A model generated the notes under the pieces. It was not told where the DNA came from and did no database searches. It saw only the letters and a program-made list of their open reading frames with translations. From assembly GCA_964480725.1 (NCBI GenBank), contig CAYZQO010000007.1, forward strand, positions 1 through 64,000: a stretch of DNA of 64,000 nucleotides, given 5' to 3'. Source of the DNA: JAFGBI01 sp964480725 (GTDB taxonomy: Bacteria > Myxococcota_A > Polyangia > Polyangiales > Polyangiaceae). The translations under genes were made by a program, and so were the position numbers. Below are positions 16,832 through 25,921 of this stretch, piece by piece. Within the stretch, counting starts at the first letter, position 1. Every line of letters starts with the position of its first letter.

Positions 16832-18394
16832 TCACGGCGCGGCAGACACGACGGTCGGCGCGGCCGAGAACCCGGCCCCGACGGACACGGGGAAGACCCC
16901 CCACCACAGGACCAGGAAGGCGGCGACGCCGAGCGCCACCGCGACGGACCCGGACCGCATGGGCAGGGCGCGCGGCGCGGCCGGCGCGGGCTCTCGCATG
17001 TAGAGGTACACCAGCACGCGGAGGTAGTAGTAGGCGCCAACGAGGCTGTTCAACAGGCCGATGACGGCGAGCGCGTAGAGCTCCGCGTCGATGGCCGCCT
17101 GGAACACGGCGAGCTTGCCGAAGAACCCCGCCGTCGGCGGGATCCCCGCCAGCGAGAGCAGGAAGAGCGAGAAGACCAGCGCCACGGCGGGGTGACGGCG
17201 CCCGAGGCCGGCCAGATCCTCGTAGGACACCGCCTCGGCGCCCCGGCTGCCACAGAGGATCAGCGCCCCGAAGGCGCCGACGGTCGAGACGGTGTAGGCG
17301 AGCAGGTACACGAGGACGCTCGCCTCGGCGGCCTCCGACCGGACCACAGCCACGACGCCGACCAGCAGGTAGCCGGCGTGCGCGATCGACGAGTAGGCGA
17401 GCATGCGCTTCACCGACTCCTGACGCCCGGCGATGAGGTTCGCCACCGTCATGGTCACCACCGCGAGCGCGGCCAGCGCCGGCGGCCAGCCGGACCCCCA
17501 GCTCATCAGGCGGTCGTCCCCGAACGCGCCGAGCAGGACCCGCAGCAGAATCGCGAAGGCAGCGCCCTTGACGACCACCGCCATGAACGTCGTCGTCGGC
17601 GTCGGCGCCCCCTCGTAGGCGTCGGGGGTCCACATGTGAAACGGCACCGCCGCCACCTTGAACGCCAGCCCAGCGACGATCAACGTCATGGCCACCAGCA
17701 CCAGAGAGGCCGGCACCGTCGCGCCCGCGGTCCCGATGGTCCGCACCGCGGCGCCGATCCCAACGAGGTCGGTGTGCCCCGTCGCGCCGTAGAGTAGCGC
17801 CGCCCCGAAGAGCATCAGCGCCCCCGCGAAGCCGCCCAGGAGGAGGTACTTCAGCGACGCCTCGATCGAGCGCCCCGTCCACCGCAGGGCGATCATGGCG
17901 TACACACCCACCGACATCGTCTCGAGCGCCACGAAGAGAGTGAGCAGATCCCCGGCCCCCGCCAGGGCCATCGCGCCCAGGGTCGAAAGCACGAGGAGCG
18001 GGAAGAACTCGCCGCGATCGATCTCGTGCTCGGCGAGGTACCCCCCGCCGAGCAGTGCCGCCAGCCCGCCGCCGAGGCAGAGCACCATGGCGAAGACCGC
18101 GAAGAAGCGGTCCACGAGCAGGTACGGCGCCAGACGGGCGGCGCCGGGCAGCGTCTCGGGGCCGACCAGCCACAGCGACAGGGCGAAGACGCCGCCCGCG
18201 AACAGGATCACCGCGGCCCCGATGGCGAGCTCGCCGGCCCGCCCCGAGCCGACGTCCGTGGCAGCAGCCTCGTTGGCGTCGGGCCGCGGTGCGGGGCGCC
18301 CCAGCGCCTCGGCCAACATCAGGAGCAAGGCGCCGATCCCGACGACGATCAGCGGGGAGGCGGCGAACAACGCGGGCAGCCAGGTGGTTGTCAT
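16832..18394 (-). CDS. nuoN: NADH-quinone oxidoreductase subunit N
   Basis: Antiporter-like proton-pumping subunit of respiratory complex I in the inner membrane. The 520-residue product is a string of about 14 hydrophobic helices. The conserved antiporter region GDLLTLFVALETMSVGVYAM carries the key membrane glutamate, and the following helices (LKYLLLGGFAGALMLFG, AGLAFKVAAVPFHMWTPDAYEGAPT) hold the conserved lysine and the HxWxPDAYEGAP signature. Length is somewhat above the usual 480-490 because of a hydrophilic N-terminal loop. It is the last gene of the nuo operon and starts inside the end of nuoM (4-bp overlap). Confidence 0.96.
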   Translation of the reverse strand: MTTTWLPALFAASPLIVVGIGALLLMLAEALGRPAPRPDANEAAATDVGSGRAGELAIGAAVILFAGGVFALSLWLVGPETLPGAARLAPYLLVDRFFAVFAMVLCLGGGLAALLGGGYLAEHEIDRGEFFPLLVLSTLGAMALAGAGDLLTLFVALETMSVGVYAMIALRWTGRSIEASLKYLLLGGFAGALMLFGAALLYGATGHTDLVGIGAAVRTIGTAGATVPASLVLVAMTLIVAGLAFKVAAVPFHMWTPDAYEGAPTPTTTFMAVVVKGAAFAILLRVLLGAFGDDRLMSWGSGWPPALAALAVVTMTVANLIAGRQESVKRMLAYSSIAHAGYLLVGVVAVVRSEAAEASVLVYLLAYTVSTVGAFGALILCGSRGAEAVSYEDLAGLGRRHPAVALVFSLFLLSLAGIPPTAGFFGKLAVFQAAIDAELYALAVIGLLNSLVGAYYYLRVLVYLYMREPAPAAPRALPMRSGSVAVALGVAAFLVLWWGVFPVSVGAGFSAAPTVVSAAP

Positions 18395-20241
18395 TGCCCC
18401 TCCTCCCCGGCCTCGAGGCGCGCCGTGGTGGCGTCACCCTCGCCCACCGGTGGCGTCGGCGCCTCGGGGTACCCCTGGCTCAGCGCCCCCGGCGGGCGGG
18501 GGCGCAACCGCGCGCGCCCGCGGTCGGGCATGTCGACGTGCGCCTTCCAGCTCTCGGTGTAGGCGTCGAGCACGGCGTCCACGCTCGGTCGCATGCGGCT
18601 AACGAGCAGGTTTGGGAACAGGCCGATCACGAACACGAGCACCACCAGGGGCGCGAGCGCGAGCGTCTCTCGCGGGCTCAGATCGGGCAGGCGGCGGTTG
18701 TGCGGGTTGTCCAGCGGGCCGAAGAACACCCGCTCGACGACCGAGAGCATGTAGACAGCGGCCAGGATCACCCCGAGCGCCGCCAGGACGGCCTGCACCT
18801 TGGCGAAGCCGCCCAGCGACTGCGAGACGTAGGTCCCGGTGATGACGAGGAACTCGCCCACGAAGCCGTTGGTCCCCGGCACGCCGATGCTCGCCAGGGT
18901 CACGATGACGAACACGGTGGCGTAGACCGGCATCACCTTGGCGAGTCCGCCGAACTCACGCACCTCGCGCGTGTGGCGCCGGTCGTAGATCACGCCGACC
19001 AGGAGAAAGAGCGCACCGGTCGAGATCCCATGGTTTACCATGGTGAGCAGCGAGCCCTCGACGCCCGCCCGGGTCCCCGCGAAAAGACCGAGCATCGCGA
19101 AGCCCATGTGCGCCACCGACGAGTACGCGATCAGCCGCTTGATGTCGGCCTGCTTCCAGGCGACGAGCGCGCCGTAGAGGATGCCGAGCCCGATGGCCAC
19201 GCCGGCCAGGGTCGCCCCCGACGCCCAGGCGGCGCCGCCGAACATGCCCATGCAGAAACGCAGGTAGCCGTAGGTCCCCAGCTTGAGGAGCACCGCCGCC
19301 AGGATGATCGACCCCCCGGTCGGCGCCTCGACGTGAGCGTCGGGCAACCAGGTGTGCAGGGGGAACATCGGCACCTTGACCAGGAAGGCCAGGAGGAAGC
19401 CGAAGAAGCACAGCGTCGCCGCCGTCCTCGGCAGGCTGACGCGGCTCAGGGCGAGGTAGTCGAACGTCACGTAGCCGGCCACGTCGGCGTGCGCCCAGAC
19501 CAGGTACAGGATAGCGGCCAGCATCAGGACGCTGCCCGCCATGGTGTAGAGAAAGAACTTGTACGAGGCCCGGATCCGCTCCACCCCACCCCAGACGCCG
19601 ATGATGATGAACATCGGCACCAGGAGCAGCTCCCAGAACACGTAGAACAGGAACAGGTCGAGGGAGACGAAGGCCCCGAGCATCGCGCCCTGCAGGAGCA
19701 GGAGCGCGAAGCAGAGCTCCTTGGTGCGCCGTCGGATGGACCCGAAGCTGACGTAGGCGGCGATCGGCGTGGTCAGCGTGGTGAGCAGAACGAGCCAGAG
19801 GCTGACCCCGTCGACCGCAACGTGGTAGCGGATCCCGAAGGCGGGCAGCCACTCCCGCACGGTCTGGAAGTGCCAGCCCGCCGTCATCGGCACACGCAGG
19901 AGCAGCAGCGACGCGATCAGATCGACGCCGAGCACCCCGAGGGTCACCGCCCGGAGGACCCGCGGCGCCTGGCGTGGCACGAAGAGCACCGCCACCGACC
20001 CGAGGATGGGCAAGAACACCAGCAGACTGAGCAGGTGCGGCCACTCGGCGGGCGCCGCCTCGACGGGCGCTACGCCCGGCCCCGCCGGCCAGAGCCCGGC
20101 GACGAAGGCGACGCCGAGCACCGCGGAAACCGCGACCCCGAGGCGCTCGAGCCGCCCCTGACGGGCCGGCAACAGCCAGCCGACGAGGAAGGCGACGACG
20201 TAGGGCCACAGCCCGATGAGGGCGCTACCGAGAGGGGTCAC
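18391..20241 (-). CDS. nuoM: NADH-quinone oxidoreductase subunit M
   Basis: Second antiporter-like pump of complex I, 616 residues with about 14 membrane helices. Recognisable blocks are FYVFWELLLVPMFIIIGVWGG (with the conserved helix-5 glutamate), YLVWAHADV, the VPMFPLHTWLPDAHVEAPT signature and DIKRLIAYSSVAHMGF. A hydrophilic C-terminal tail of about 80 residues (from SRMRPSVDAVLDAYTESWKA onward) is longer than in typical NuoM (about 500 residues) and is rich in Arg, Pro and acidic residues. It overlaps nuoL and nuoN by 4 bp each, so translation is coupled. Confidence 0.96.
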   Translation of the reverse strand: MTPLGSALIGLWPYVVAFLVGWLLPARQGRLERLGVAVSAVLGVAFVAGLWPAGPGVAPVEAAPAEWPHLLSLLVFLPILGSVAVLFVPRQAPRVLRAVTLGVLGVDLIASLLLLRVPMTAGWHFQTVREWLPAFGIRYHVAVDGVSLWLVLLTTLTTPIAAYVSFGSIRRRTKELCFALLLLQGAMLGAFVSLDLFLFYVFWELLLVPMFIIIGVWGGVERIRASYKFFLYTMAGSVLMLAAILYLVWAHADVAGYVTFDYLALSRVSLPRTAATLCFFGFLLAFLVKVPMFPLHTWLPDAHVEAPTGGSIILAAVLLKLGTYGYLRFCMGMFGGAAWASGATLAGVAIGLGILYGALVAWKQADIKRLIAYSSVAHMGFAMLGLFAGTRAGVEGSLLTMVNHGISTGALFLLVGVIYDRRHTREVREFGGLAKVMPVYATVFVIVTLASIGVPGTNGFVGEFLVITGTYVSQSLGGFAKVQAVLAALGVILAAVYMLSVVERVFFGPLDNPHNRRLPDLSPRETLALAPLVVLVFVIGLFPNLLVSRMRPSVDAVLDAYTESWKAHVDMPDRGRARLRPRPPGALSQGYPEAPTPPVGEGDATTARLEAGEEGQ

Positions 20242-22898
20242 GGCGTCGCCTCCGGCTCGGGGACTCGCTCACCGACCCTGAGCGTCCGCCCATCGGGTAG
20301 CGTCACCGTCCGCGCAGCACCGTCCTCGTCGATCTGGATCACCGTGCTCCGTCCCCCGGCGGGCCGAGTCCGGTCGGTGCGGGGACGACTGAAGGCAAAC
20401 TCTTGGGTCGCGCGCAACCCGAAGGCGTTCTGCACCTGTAGGCGCACGGTGCGCGTCGCCTCACGCTCCAGCGTGAAGCGCACGTTGCGAACGTCGCCGA
20501 AGGCCTCTTCGTCCCAGACACCATCTCCGTTCGTGTCCCAGCGGTAGCCGTAGCCGAGGCCGGGGGCGGCCGTCACCCGGTAGTCCCCAGCGCCATCGTC
20601 GCGGAAGGTCTGGGCGGTGGCGTGCGGCCGCGCGAAGAACCACCCAACGGCGGCAAGGCCGACCACCATCGCGCTCGCGTAGACCTGGACACGCCCCGTC
20701 TGGAAGAGCCGCAGCACGGTGCCCACGACCCGCACCACCGTGCTGGTGAGGCCGGCGACGACCCCGTCCACCAGCCACCGGTCCACCCACACCGCCGCGT
20801 CGGCGAGCGTGTCCAGCGGGCCGATGACCAGTTCCTCGTACAGCTCGTCGATCCAGTACTTGTTCGCTAGCGCGCGGTGCGCGCCCGGCGCCAACTCGGC
20901 GAGCCGCCGCGCGGGCGCCCCCCCCTGCATCGCGTAGACGTAGTAGGCAGCGCCCAGTCCGCCGAGCGCCGCGACGATGCTGACGCCGACCGCCACCGCC
21001 GCCAGGCCGCTCGGTGCCTCCCCGTGCCCGATGAGCTCGACCCCGCCGAGCCCGTGAGCGGAGGCGAACACGGGGGCGAGGAGATCGTCGATGGGGTGCA
21101 GGCTCAGCTCTGGCACCAAGACCGAGAGCTGGTGGGGGTTGAGCACTCCGGCCCCCAGCGCCAGAACGCCCAGGATCATGAGCGGCACGGTCATCACCAG
21201 CGGCGACTCCGCCGGCGGCGGTCCCTCCAGCTCCTTGCCTGTGCGCCGCCCCGCGACGCGGCCGAGGCGCCAGCCGCGGAATTCTCCCCAGAAGATGCCG
21301 AAGTAGAGGCGTCCCATGTAGAACGCGGTGAGCACCGCCGCCACGACACCGAGCCAGAAGAGCAGGGACGGTCCCCAATCGGGCCAGGTCGTGATCGGGA
21401 AGACGGTGCCGGGGATCCGGCCGTCGGGCGTCGCCACCGCGACGTGGCTGGTCCACGCGCGGTAGAGGATCTCGTCCTTGGAAAAGAAGCCCGAGGTGAG
21501 CGGGAAGCCCGCGATCGCCAGGACGCTCACCAGGAAGGTCCAGTGGGTGTGCGGCATGAACCGCCGGAGCCCGCCCATGGTGCGCAGATCCTGGGCCCGG
21601 TCGGCCTGGTGGATCCGCGCGTGCATGGCGTGGATGACCGAGCCGGCGCCGAGGAAGAGGCAGGCCTTGAAGAACGCGTGGGTGACGACGTGGAAGAAGC
21701 CCGCCGAGAACGCGCCCACACCAACGCCGAGGAACATGGTGCCGAGCTGGCTGACGGTCGAGTACGCGAGGACCTTCTTGATGTCGTTCTGGACCAGCGC
21801 GATGCTCGCCGCGAACACCGCCGTCAGCACGCCGACCAGCGCGACGAAGAACATCGCGGCCGGGGTCAGCGCGAACACGGGCGCCATCCGGCAGACGAGG
21901 AAGACGCCGGCGGTGACCATGGTGGCCGCGTGGATGAGCGCGCTGACCGGGGTGGGGCCCGCCATCGCGTCCGGGAGCCACACGTAGAGCGGGATTTGCG
22001 CGCTCTTGCCGGCGCAGGCGAGGAAGACGGCCAGCGCCACCACGGTGGCGACCGTCGCGTGGCGCGGTGTCGTTACCGCCTCGTGCAGCCAGGGCATCCC
22101 CGACCAGCCCGGCAGCTCACCCATCCAGTCGAGCCACGACATCCGGCCGCCCAGCGGCCAGTAGACGAAATCCTGGAGAAGCCGGCTCCGCGCCGCCTCG
22201 ATCCCACCGAAGTCGAGGGAGCCGACGTAGTAGACCAGCATGGCCATCGCCACCAGCAGGCCGAAGTCGCCGATGCGGTTGGTGATGAACGCCTTCTTGC
22301 CGGCCGCCGCGGCGGCCCGGTCCTCGAACCAGAAGCCGATGAGGAGGTAACTGCAGAGCCCGACCCCCTCCCACCCGATGAACAACATCGGCAGGTTGGC
22401 GCCAAACACCAGCACCAGCATCGAGAAGATGAAGAGGTTCAGGTAGGCGAAGAAGCGGTAGTAGCCCGGATCGCCCTCCATGTACTTGGTGGAGTAGACG
22501 TGGATGAGCAGGCCCACGCCGGTCACCACCAGCGCCATGGTCGCGCTCAGCGCGTCGACGGCAAAGGCCACCTCCACGGGGACCGGATAGCCACCGCGAC
22601 CGGTGAGCGTCAGCCACTCCCACCCGTGCCAGACGAAGGTGGTCGCGGGCCCCCCATGGCCCGCACCGCCACCGACCGCCGGGGAGGCGACGACGAGGAG
22701 CAGGAAGGCGACGACGCTCCCCACGAACGAGGCGGCGACGGACGCGATCCCCATCAGGGACACCGCCTGATCGCCGAGGCGACGGCCGAACACCCCGTTC
22801 ACGAACGCCCCGAGCAGGGGCATGGCGAGGATCACGGCCAGCAGCACGAACTCGTCCGCAGGGAGCAGGACCTGAAGGCGGTGAAGAGCGAGGTCCAT
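20238..22898 (-). CDS. nuoL: NADH-quinone oxidoreductase subunit L with C-terminal extension
   Basis: The largest antiporter-like pump of complex I, with the long lateral helix. The start MDLALHRLQVLLPADEFVLL at 22898 gives 886 residues; usual NuoL is about 610-660. The core is normal: LNLFIFSMLVLVFGANLPML, FIGWEGVGLCSYLLIGFWFE, QIPLYVWLPDAMAGPTPVSA and DIKKVLAYSTVSQLGTMFLG are all present. After the last helix (VYASAMVVGLAAVGWFFA, about 740-760) comes a soluble tail of about 120 residues with an EF-hand-like loop WDTNGDGVWDEE and a beta-rich PKD-like region ending in RPRTDRTR. This tail is not a normal complex I part. It overlaps nuoM by 4 bp. Confidence 0.95.
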   Translation of the reverse strand: MDLALHRLQVLLPADEFVLLAVILAMPLLGAFVNGVFGRRLGDQAVSLMGIASVAASFVGSVVAFLLLVVASPAVGGGAGHGGPATTFVWHGWEWLTLTGRGGYPVPVEVAFAVDALSATMALVVTGVGLLIHVYSTKYMEGDPGYYRFFAYLNLFIFSMLVLVFGANLPMLFIGWEGVGLCSYLLIGFWFEDRAAAAAGKKAFITNRIGDFGLLVAMAMLVYYVGSLDFGGIEAARSRLLQDFVYWPLGGRMSWLDWMGELPGWSGMPWLHEAVTTPRHATVATVVALAVFLACAGKSAQIPLYVWLPDAMAGPTPVSALIHAATMVTAGVFLVCRMAPVFALTPAAMFFVALVGVLTAVFAASIALVQNDIKKVLAYSTVSQLGTMFLGVGVGAFSAGFFHVVTHAFFKACLFLGAGSVIHAMHARIHQADRAQDLRTMGGLRRFMPHTHWTFLVSVLAIAGFPLTSGFFSKDEILYRAWTSHVAVATPDGRIPGTVFPITTWPDWGPSLLFWLGVVAAVLTAFYMGRLYFGIFWGEFRGWRLGRVAGRRTGKELEGPPPAESPLVMTVPLMILGVLALGAGVLNPHQLSVLVPELSLHPIDDLLAPVFASAHGLGGVELIGHGEAPSGLAAVAVGVSIVAALGGLGAAYYVYAMQGGAPARRLAELAPGAHRALANKYWIDELYEELVIGPLDTLADAAVWVDRWLVDGVVAGLTSTVVRVVGTVLRLFQTGRVQVYASAMVVGLAAVGWFFARPHATAQTFRDDGAGDYRVTAAPGLGYGYRWDTNGDGVWDEEAFGDVRNVRFTLEREATRTVRLQVQNAFGLRATQEFAFSRPRTDRTRPAGGRSTVIQIDEDGAARTVTLPDGRTLRVGERVPEPEATP

Positions 22899-22929
22899 GG
22901 TTCGATGCCGAGGACTCTGGGTGCGCCGG

Positions 22930-23247
22930 TCAGTGGCGCAGCGTGTCCGCCTCGTCGCTGTGCACGGACGAGCGGAGTCGGAAGAGGGCGAGCGCGATCG
23001 CCAGACCCACCGCCACCTCGGCGGCGGCAATGGCGATGATGAAGAACGCAAAAACTTGGCCGGTCAGGTCCACCCCGTGGACCCGGTTGAAGGCCACGAA
23101 GGTGAGGCTGGCGGAGGTGAGCATCAGCTCGATGCTCATCAGCTGAATCAGCACGTTGCGGCGCACCAAGAAGCCGATGGCGCCGATGGCGAAGATCACC
23201 GCAGCCACGGCGACGTAATGTTCGGCGGCGGTCCCCAGCAGGATCAT
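22930..23247 (-). CDS. nuoK: NADH-quinone oxidoreductase subunit K
   Basis: Small three-helix membrane subunit of complex I (105 residues, a normal length). The conserved second helix NVLIQLMSIELMLTSASLTF carries the membrane glutamate needed for proton pumping, and the third helix contains IIAIAAAEVAVGLAIALALF with the other conserved glutamate. It starts at ATG 23247, four bases inside the end of nuoJ, and is followed 31 bp later by nuoL. Confidence 0.97.
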   Translation of the reverse strand: MILLGTAAEHYVAVAAVIFAIGAIGFLVRRNVLIQLMSIELMLTSASLTFVAFNRVHGVDLTGQVFAFFIIAIAAAEVAVGLAIALALFRLRSSVHSDEADTLRH

Positions 23248-23858
23248 GGTGCGTCCTCCTCGGTGAGCGGCCGCCCCGCGTCCCGCGGGTGCACGGGACC
23301 TCCGAACAGGCGAGCGGTCGGGTTCGTGGACGGCGGCGCCGCCCGCCGCGCCCCACCGCGGCCGCGGGACACCGCGACCGCGCCGACGATCGCGACCACC
23401 AGGAGCGCCGTCGCCAGCTCGAACGGGAACAGCGCGCGGGTGAAGATCTGCCCACCGACGGCCTCGACGCTCCCGAAACCGACGGGCGCTGGGGGCAGGG
23501 CAGTGACCGCGTCGTCGGCCGGCATCGCGAGCAGGAGGCCCCCGAGCGCGAGCGCCGCCGCGACGACGGCCCCCAGGCCCCGCGCCAGGGTCGCGGTCCC
23601 CGGGCGCGATCGCCCGCTCGCGTCGGGCCCGAGCAGCATGATCACGAAGACGAACAGGACGACGACCGCTCCGGCGTACACGATGAGCTCGACCGCAGCG
23701 AGGAACTCCGCATGGAGCTTGAGGAAGAGCCCTGCGACGCCGAGCACGCAGGCGAGCAGCCCCATCACGGACCGGATGGGGCTCCGTGCGCCGACGACGC
23801 CCGCCGCCCCGACCAGGGCCAAGAGCACACACGCCACGAAGAAGATGACGCCGGCCAT
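23244..23858 (-). CDS. nuoJ: NADH-quinone oxidoreductase subunit J
   Basis: Five-helix membrane subunit of complex I, 204 residues. The conserved block LHAEFLAAVELIVYAGAVVV (the third helix with its pi-bulge region, AxxQxxVYxGA in the family) followed by LFVFVIMLLG is diagnostic. The C-terminal 40 residues after the last helix are hydrophilic and basic (RGRGGARRAAPPSTNPTARL). It lies 36 bp downstream of nuoF, an order that skips nuoG, nuoH and nuoI. Confidence 0.94.
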   Translation of the reverse strand: MAGVIFFVACVLLALVGAAGVVGARSPIRSVMGLLACVLGVAGLFLKLHAEFLAAVELIVYAGAVVVLFVFVIMLLGPDASGRSRPGTATLARGLGAVVAAALALGGLLLAMPADDAVTALPPAPVGFGSVEAVGGQIFTRALFPFELATALLVVAIVGAVAVSRGRGGARRAAPPSTNPTARLFGGPVHPRDAGRPLTEEDAP

Positions 23859-23894
23859 GGCTACCCGCCGTCCCCCGTCATGCGTCCGCTCCCG

Positions 23895-25259
23895 TCATGG
23901 GCCGTCTCCGCTCAAGCACTGCAGCGTGCGCGTCTGCCCGCGCCCGCCGGTGAGGACGTAATCCTCAAAATGGCTGCGGAATTTGCGCAAGAACGACAGC
24001 ACGGGCTGCGCCGCGCCGTCGCCGAAAGCGCAGATGGTGTTCCCGACCATGTCGGAGGCGATCTCGGTGAGGAGGTCGAGCTCCTCCATCGAGGCCCGCC
24101 CGGCGACAACCTTGGTGAGGATGCGATCGATCCAGCCGCACCCCTCCCGGCAGGGGGTGCACTGCCCGCACGACTCGTGGCGATAGAAGCGCATGAGGTT
24201 GGCGAGCGCCAGGACGGGGTCGGCCGCGTCGCTGAGCACGATCGCGCAGGCGGTCCCCAGCATCCCGCCGACGGCCCGAAACGTGTCGACGCCCAGCGGC
24301 AGATCGAGGACGCTCGCCCCGTTGTAGGGCGCGAAGCGCGGGTCGTCCGGGACCGCCACCACCTCGTCCGGGCGCATCACGGGGCAGGACGAGCCGCCGG
24401 GGATGACGGCGAGCAGCGGGCGGCCGTCGAGCACCCCCCCGCCCAGATCGTAGATGAGCTCGCGCAGGGTCAGCCCGACGGCGCACTCGTAGAGCCCGGG
24501 GCGGACGACGTGGCCGCTGACGCCGAAGAGCCGCACGCCGCCGTCGCCGAAATGGTGCAGCGCGCTCAGCCGAGAGAACGCCTCGCCGCCGAGCTCGAGC
24601 ACCGCGGGGAGGGTGGCGATGGTCTCGACGTTGTTGACCGTGGTCGGGCTACCGAAGGCGCCGCGCTCGGCCGGGAACGGCGGCTTCAGGCGCGGCTCCC
24701 CGCGCCGACCCTCGAGCGAATTGAGCAGGGCCGTCTCCTCGCCGCAGATGTAGGCGCCGGCGCCGCTGTGGACGCGGATTTCGATCCCCCCGGACCGCCC
24801 GAAGGGGCGCTCGCCGAGGTAGCCCTTCGCCCGCGCCTCGCCGATGGCGGCCTCGAGGCGGGCCTTGGCCAGGTGGAGCTCGTCCCGGACGTACACGTAC
24901 ACGAGGTGCGCACCGATGGCGTGGGCACCGATGATCGCCCCCTCCACCACGGCGTGGGGGTTGTGCTCCAGGATGGCGCGGTCCTTGAAGGTCCCGGGCT
25001 CGCCCTCGTCGCCATTGACCACGAGGGTGCGCGGTTTCCCGTCGTCCCGGGGCATGAAGCTCCACTTCATGCCGCAGTCGAACCCGGCCCCGCCCCGGCC
25101 CCGCAGGTGCGCCTTTTTCACCTCCGCGACGAGCACGTCGGGCGCCATGCCGAGGGCCTGGCGCGCCGCCCGGTAGCCGCCCCCTCGCTCGTACGCGGCC
25201 AGGCCGTACCCGTCAGGGGTGGCGAAGGAGCGCGTGAGGTATTCGGTCCGCTGGATCAT
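23895..25259 (-). CDS. nuoF: NADH-quinone oxidoreductase subunit F (NADH-binding)
   Basis: Carries FMN, the NADH site and cluster N3; it accepts electrons from NADH at the tip of the peripheral arm. The 454-residue product (ATG 25259; an in-frame start 51 bp upstream is possible) has the FMN/NADH motif LRGRGGAGFDCGMKW, the ICGEETALLNSLEGRRGEPR block, and the 4Fe-4S motif ESCGQCTPCREGCGW with the more distal ligand cysteine in NTICAFGDGAAQP. The gene follows nuoE by 73 bp and precedes nuoJ. No NuoG, which normally docks to NuoEF, is encoded next to it. Confidence 0.97.
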   Translation of the reverse strand: MIQRTEYLTRSFATPDGYGLAAYERGGGYRAARQALGMAPDVLVAEVKKAHLRGRGGAGFDCGMKWSFMPRDDGKPRTLVVNGDEGEPGTFKDRAILEHNPHAVVEGAIIGAHAIGAHLVYVYVRDELHLAKARLEAAIGEARAKGYLGERPFGRSGGIEIRVHSGAGAYICGEETALLNSLEGRRGEPRLKPPFPAERGAFGSPTTVNNVETIATLPAVLELGGEAFSRLSALHHFGDGGVRLFGVSGHVVRPGLYECAVGLTLRELIYDLGGGVLDGRPLLAVIPGGSSCPVMRPDEVVAVPDDPRFAPYNGASVLDLPLGVDTFRAVGGMLGTACAIVLSDAADPVLALANLMRFYRHESCGQCTPCREGCGWIDRILTKVVAGRASMEELDLLTEIASDMVGNTICAFGDGAAQPVLSFLRKFRSHFEDYVLTGGRGQTRTLQCLSGDGP

Positions 25260-25332
25260 CTTGGTTTCGCTGGCGTCCCGCCCTCCACTTGGGTCCGCTC
25301 GGGCGGGCAAGAGACGCTGGCGGCCGCCGCCT

Positions 25333-25818
25333 TCAGTCTTCGTAGAGGAGCCGATCCAGGATGCGATCGAGCTTCTCGAGCGTGAGATCCTCGTGATACT
25401 CTTGGTCCACTTGGATGACCGGTCCCGTCCCGCAGGAGGCCAGGCACTCCGCGGTGCGCAACGTCACCCGCCGGTCACCCGTGGTTCCTCCGGCCTTCAC
25501 CCCGAGCTTCCGCTCGCAGTGCCGAAGGATCGTCTCGGCCCCCCGGAGCGAGCAGGAGAGCGTGCGACACACCCAGACCTGATGCTCGCCGGGCGGCGCT
25601 TGATTGAACAGCGAATAGAACGTGACCACGCCCTGCACGTGAGCAGCCGGGAGCTGGAGCCGCTCGGCCACGAACGCGATCGCGGCCGGGGAGAGCCAGC
25701 CCCCGTTTGCGCGCTGACAGAGGTGGAGCGCGGGGATGCAGGCGCCCATCCTGGTGGGATACCGCGCGATGATCGCGTCCAGCTCCCGTTCGAGCTCTGC
25801 GCTCAGGGCGAATTCCAT
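25333..25818 (-). CDS. nuoE: NADH-quinone oxidoreductase subunit E
   Basis: Thioredoxin-fold [2Fe-2S] subunit (cluster N1a) that sits against NuoF. The start MEFALSAELERELDAIIARY at 25818 gives 161 residues. The conserved QGVVTFYSLFNQAPPGEHQV region is present. The four cluster cysteines lie in VCRTLSCSLRG (C-x4-C spacing) and ECLASCGTGP (C-x3-C). It is the first gene of the minus-strand nuoEFJKLMN operon, with a good promoter about 75-100 bp upstream overlapping a perfect palindrome. Confidence 0.95.
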   Translation of the reverse strand: MEFALSAELERELDAIIARYPTRMGACIPALHLCQRANGGWLSPAAIAFVAERLQLPAAHVQGVVTFYSLFNQAPPGEHQVWVCRTLSCSLRGAETILRHCERKLGVKAGGTTGDRRVTLRTAECLASCGTGPVIQVDQEYHEDLTLEKLDRILDRLLYED

Positions 25819-25870
25819 GCTCTTCGGGCCGGTGCAGACGAGACGCCGGGGCTGCAAGAGGGACCCGGAC

Positions 25871-25888
25871 GCCGGTTCGCGAACCGGC
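25871..25888. promoter_or_regulatory. Perfect 18-bp palindrome, candidate operator of the nuo operon
   Basis: GCCGGTTCGCGAACCGGC is its own reverse complement over all 18 bases. It starts 4 bp downstream of the predicted -10 box and so straddles the expected transcription start of nuoE, a usual place for a repressor site. The binding protein is unknown. Confidence 0.55.
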
Positions 25889-25891
25889 CGA

Positions 25892-25921
25892 ACCGTAGTG
25901 ACGACGAAACGGGCGTGTCAA
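25892..25921 (-). promoter_or_regulatory. Predicted sigma-70-type promoter of nuoE
   Basis: On the minus strand TTGACA (25921-25916) matches the -35 consensus exactly. After 18 bp TACGGT (25897-25892) is a fair -10 box. The predicted start is near 25885, about 67 nt before the nuoE ATG. Confidence 0.55.

Noticed and set aside
18055..20547. A long plus-strand open frame antisense to nuoM
   Set aside because: High GC makes stop codons rare on the opposite strand. The product is Arg/His/Glu-rich with no domain, while nuoM on the minus strand is certain.
20877..23039. 720-codon plus-strand frame antisense to nuoL/nuoK
   Set aside because: Same reason: low-complexity charged product, no ribosome binding site, and it lies opposite genes with clear homology.
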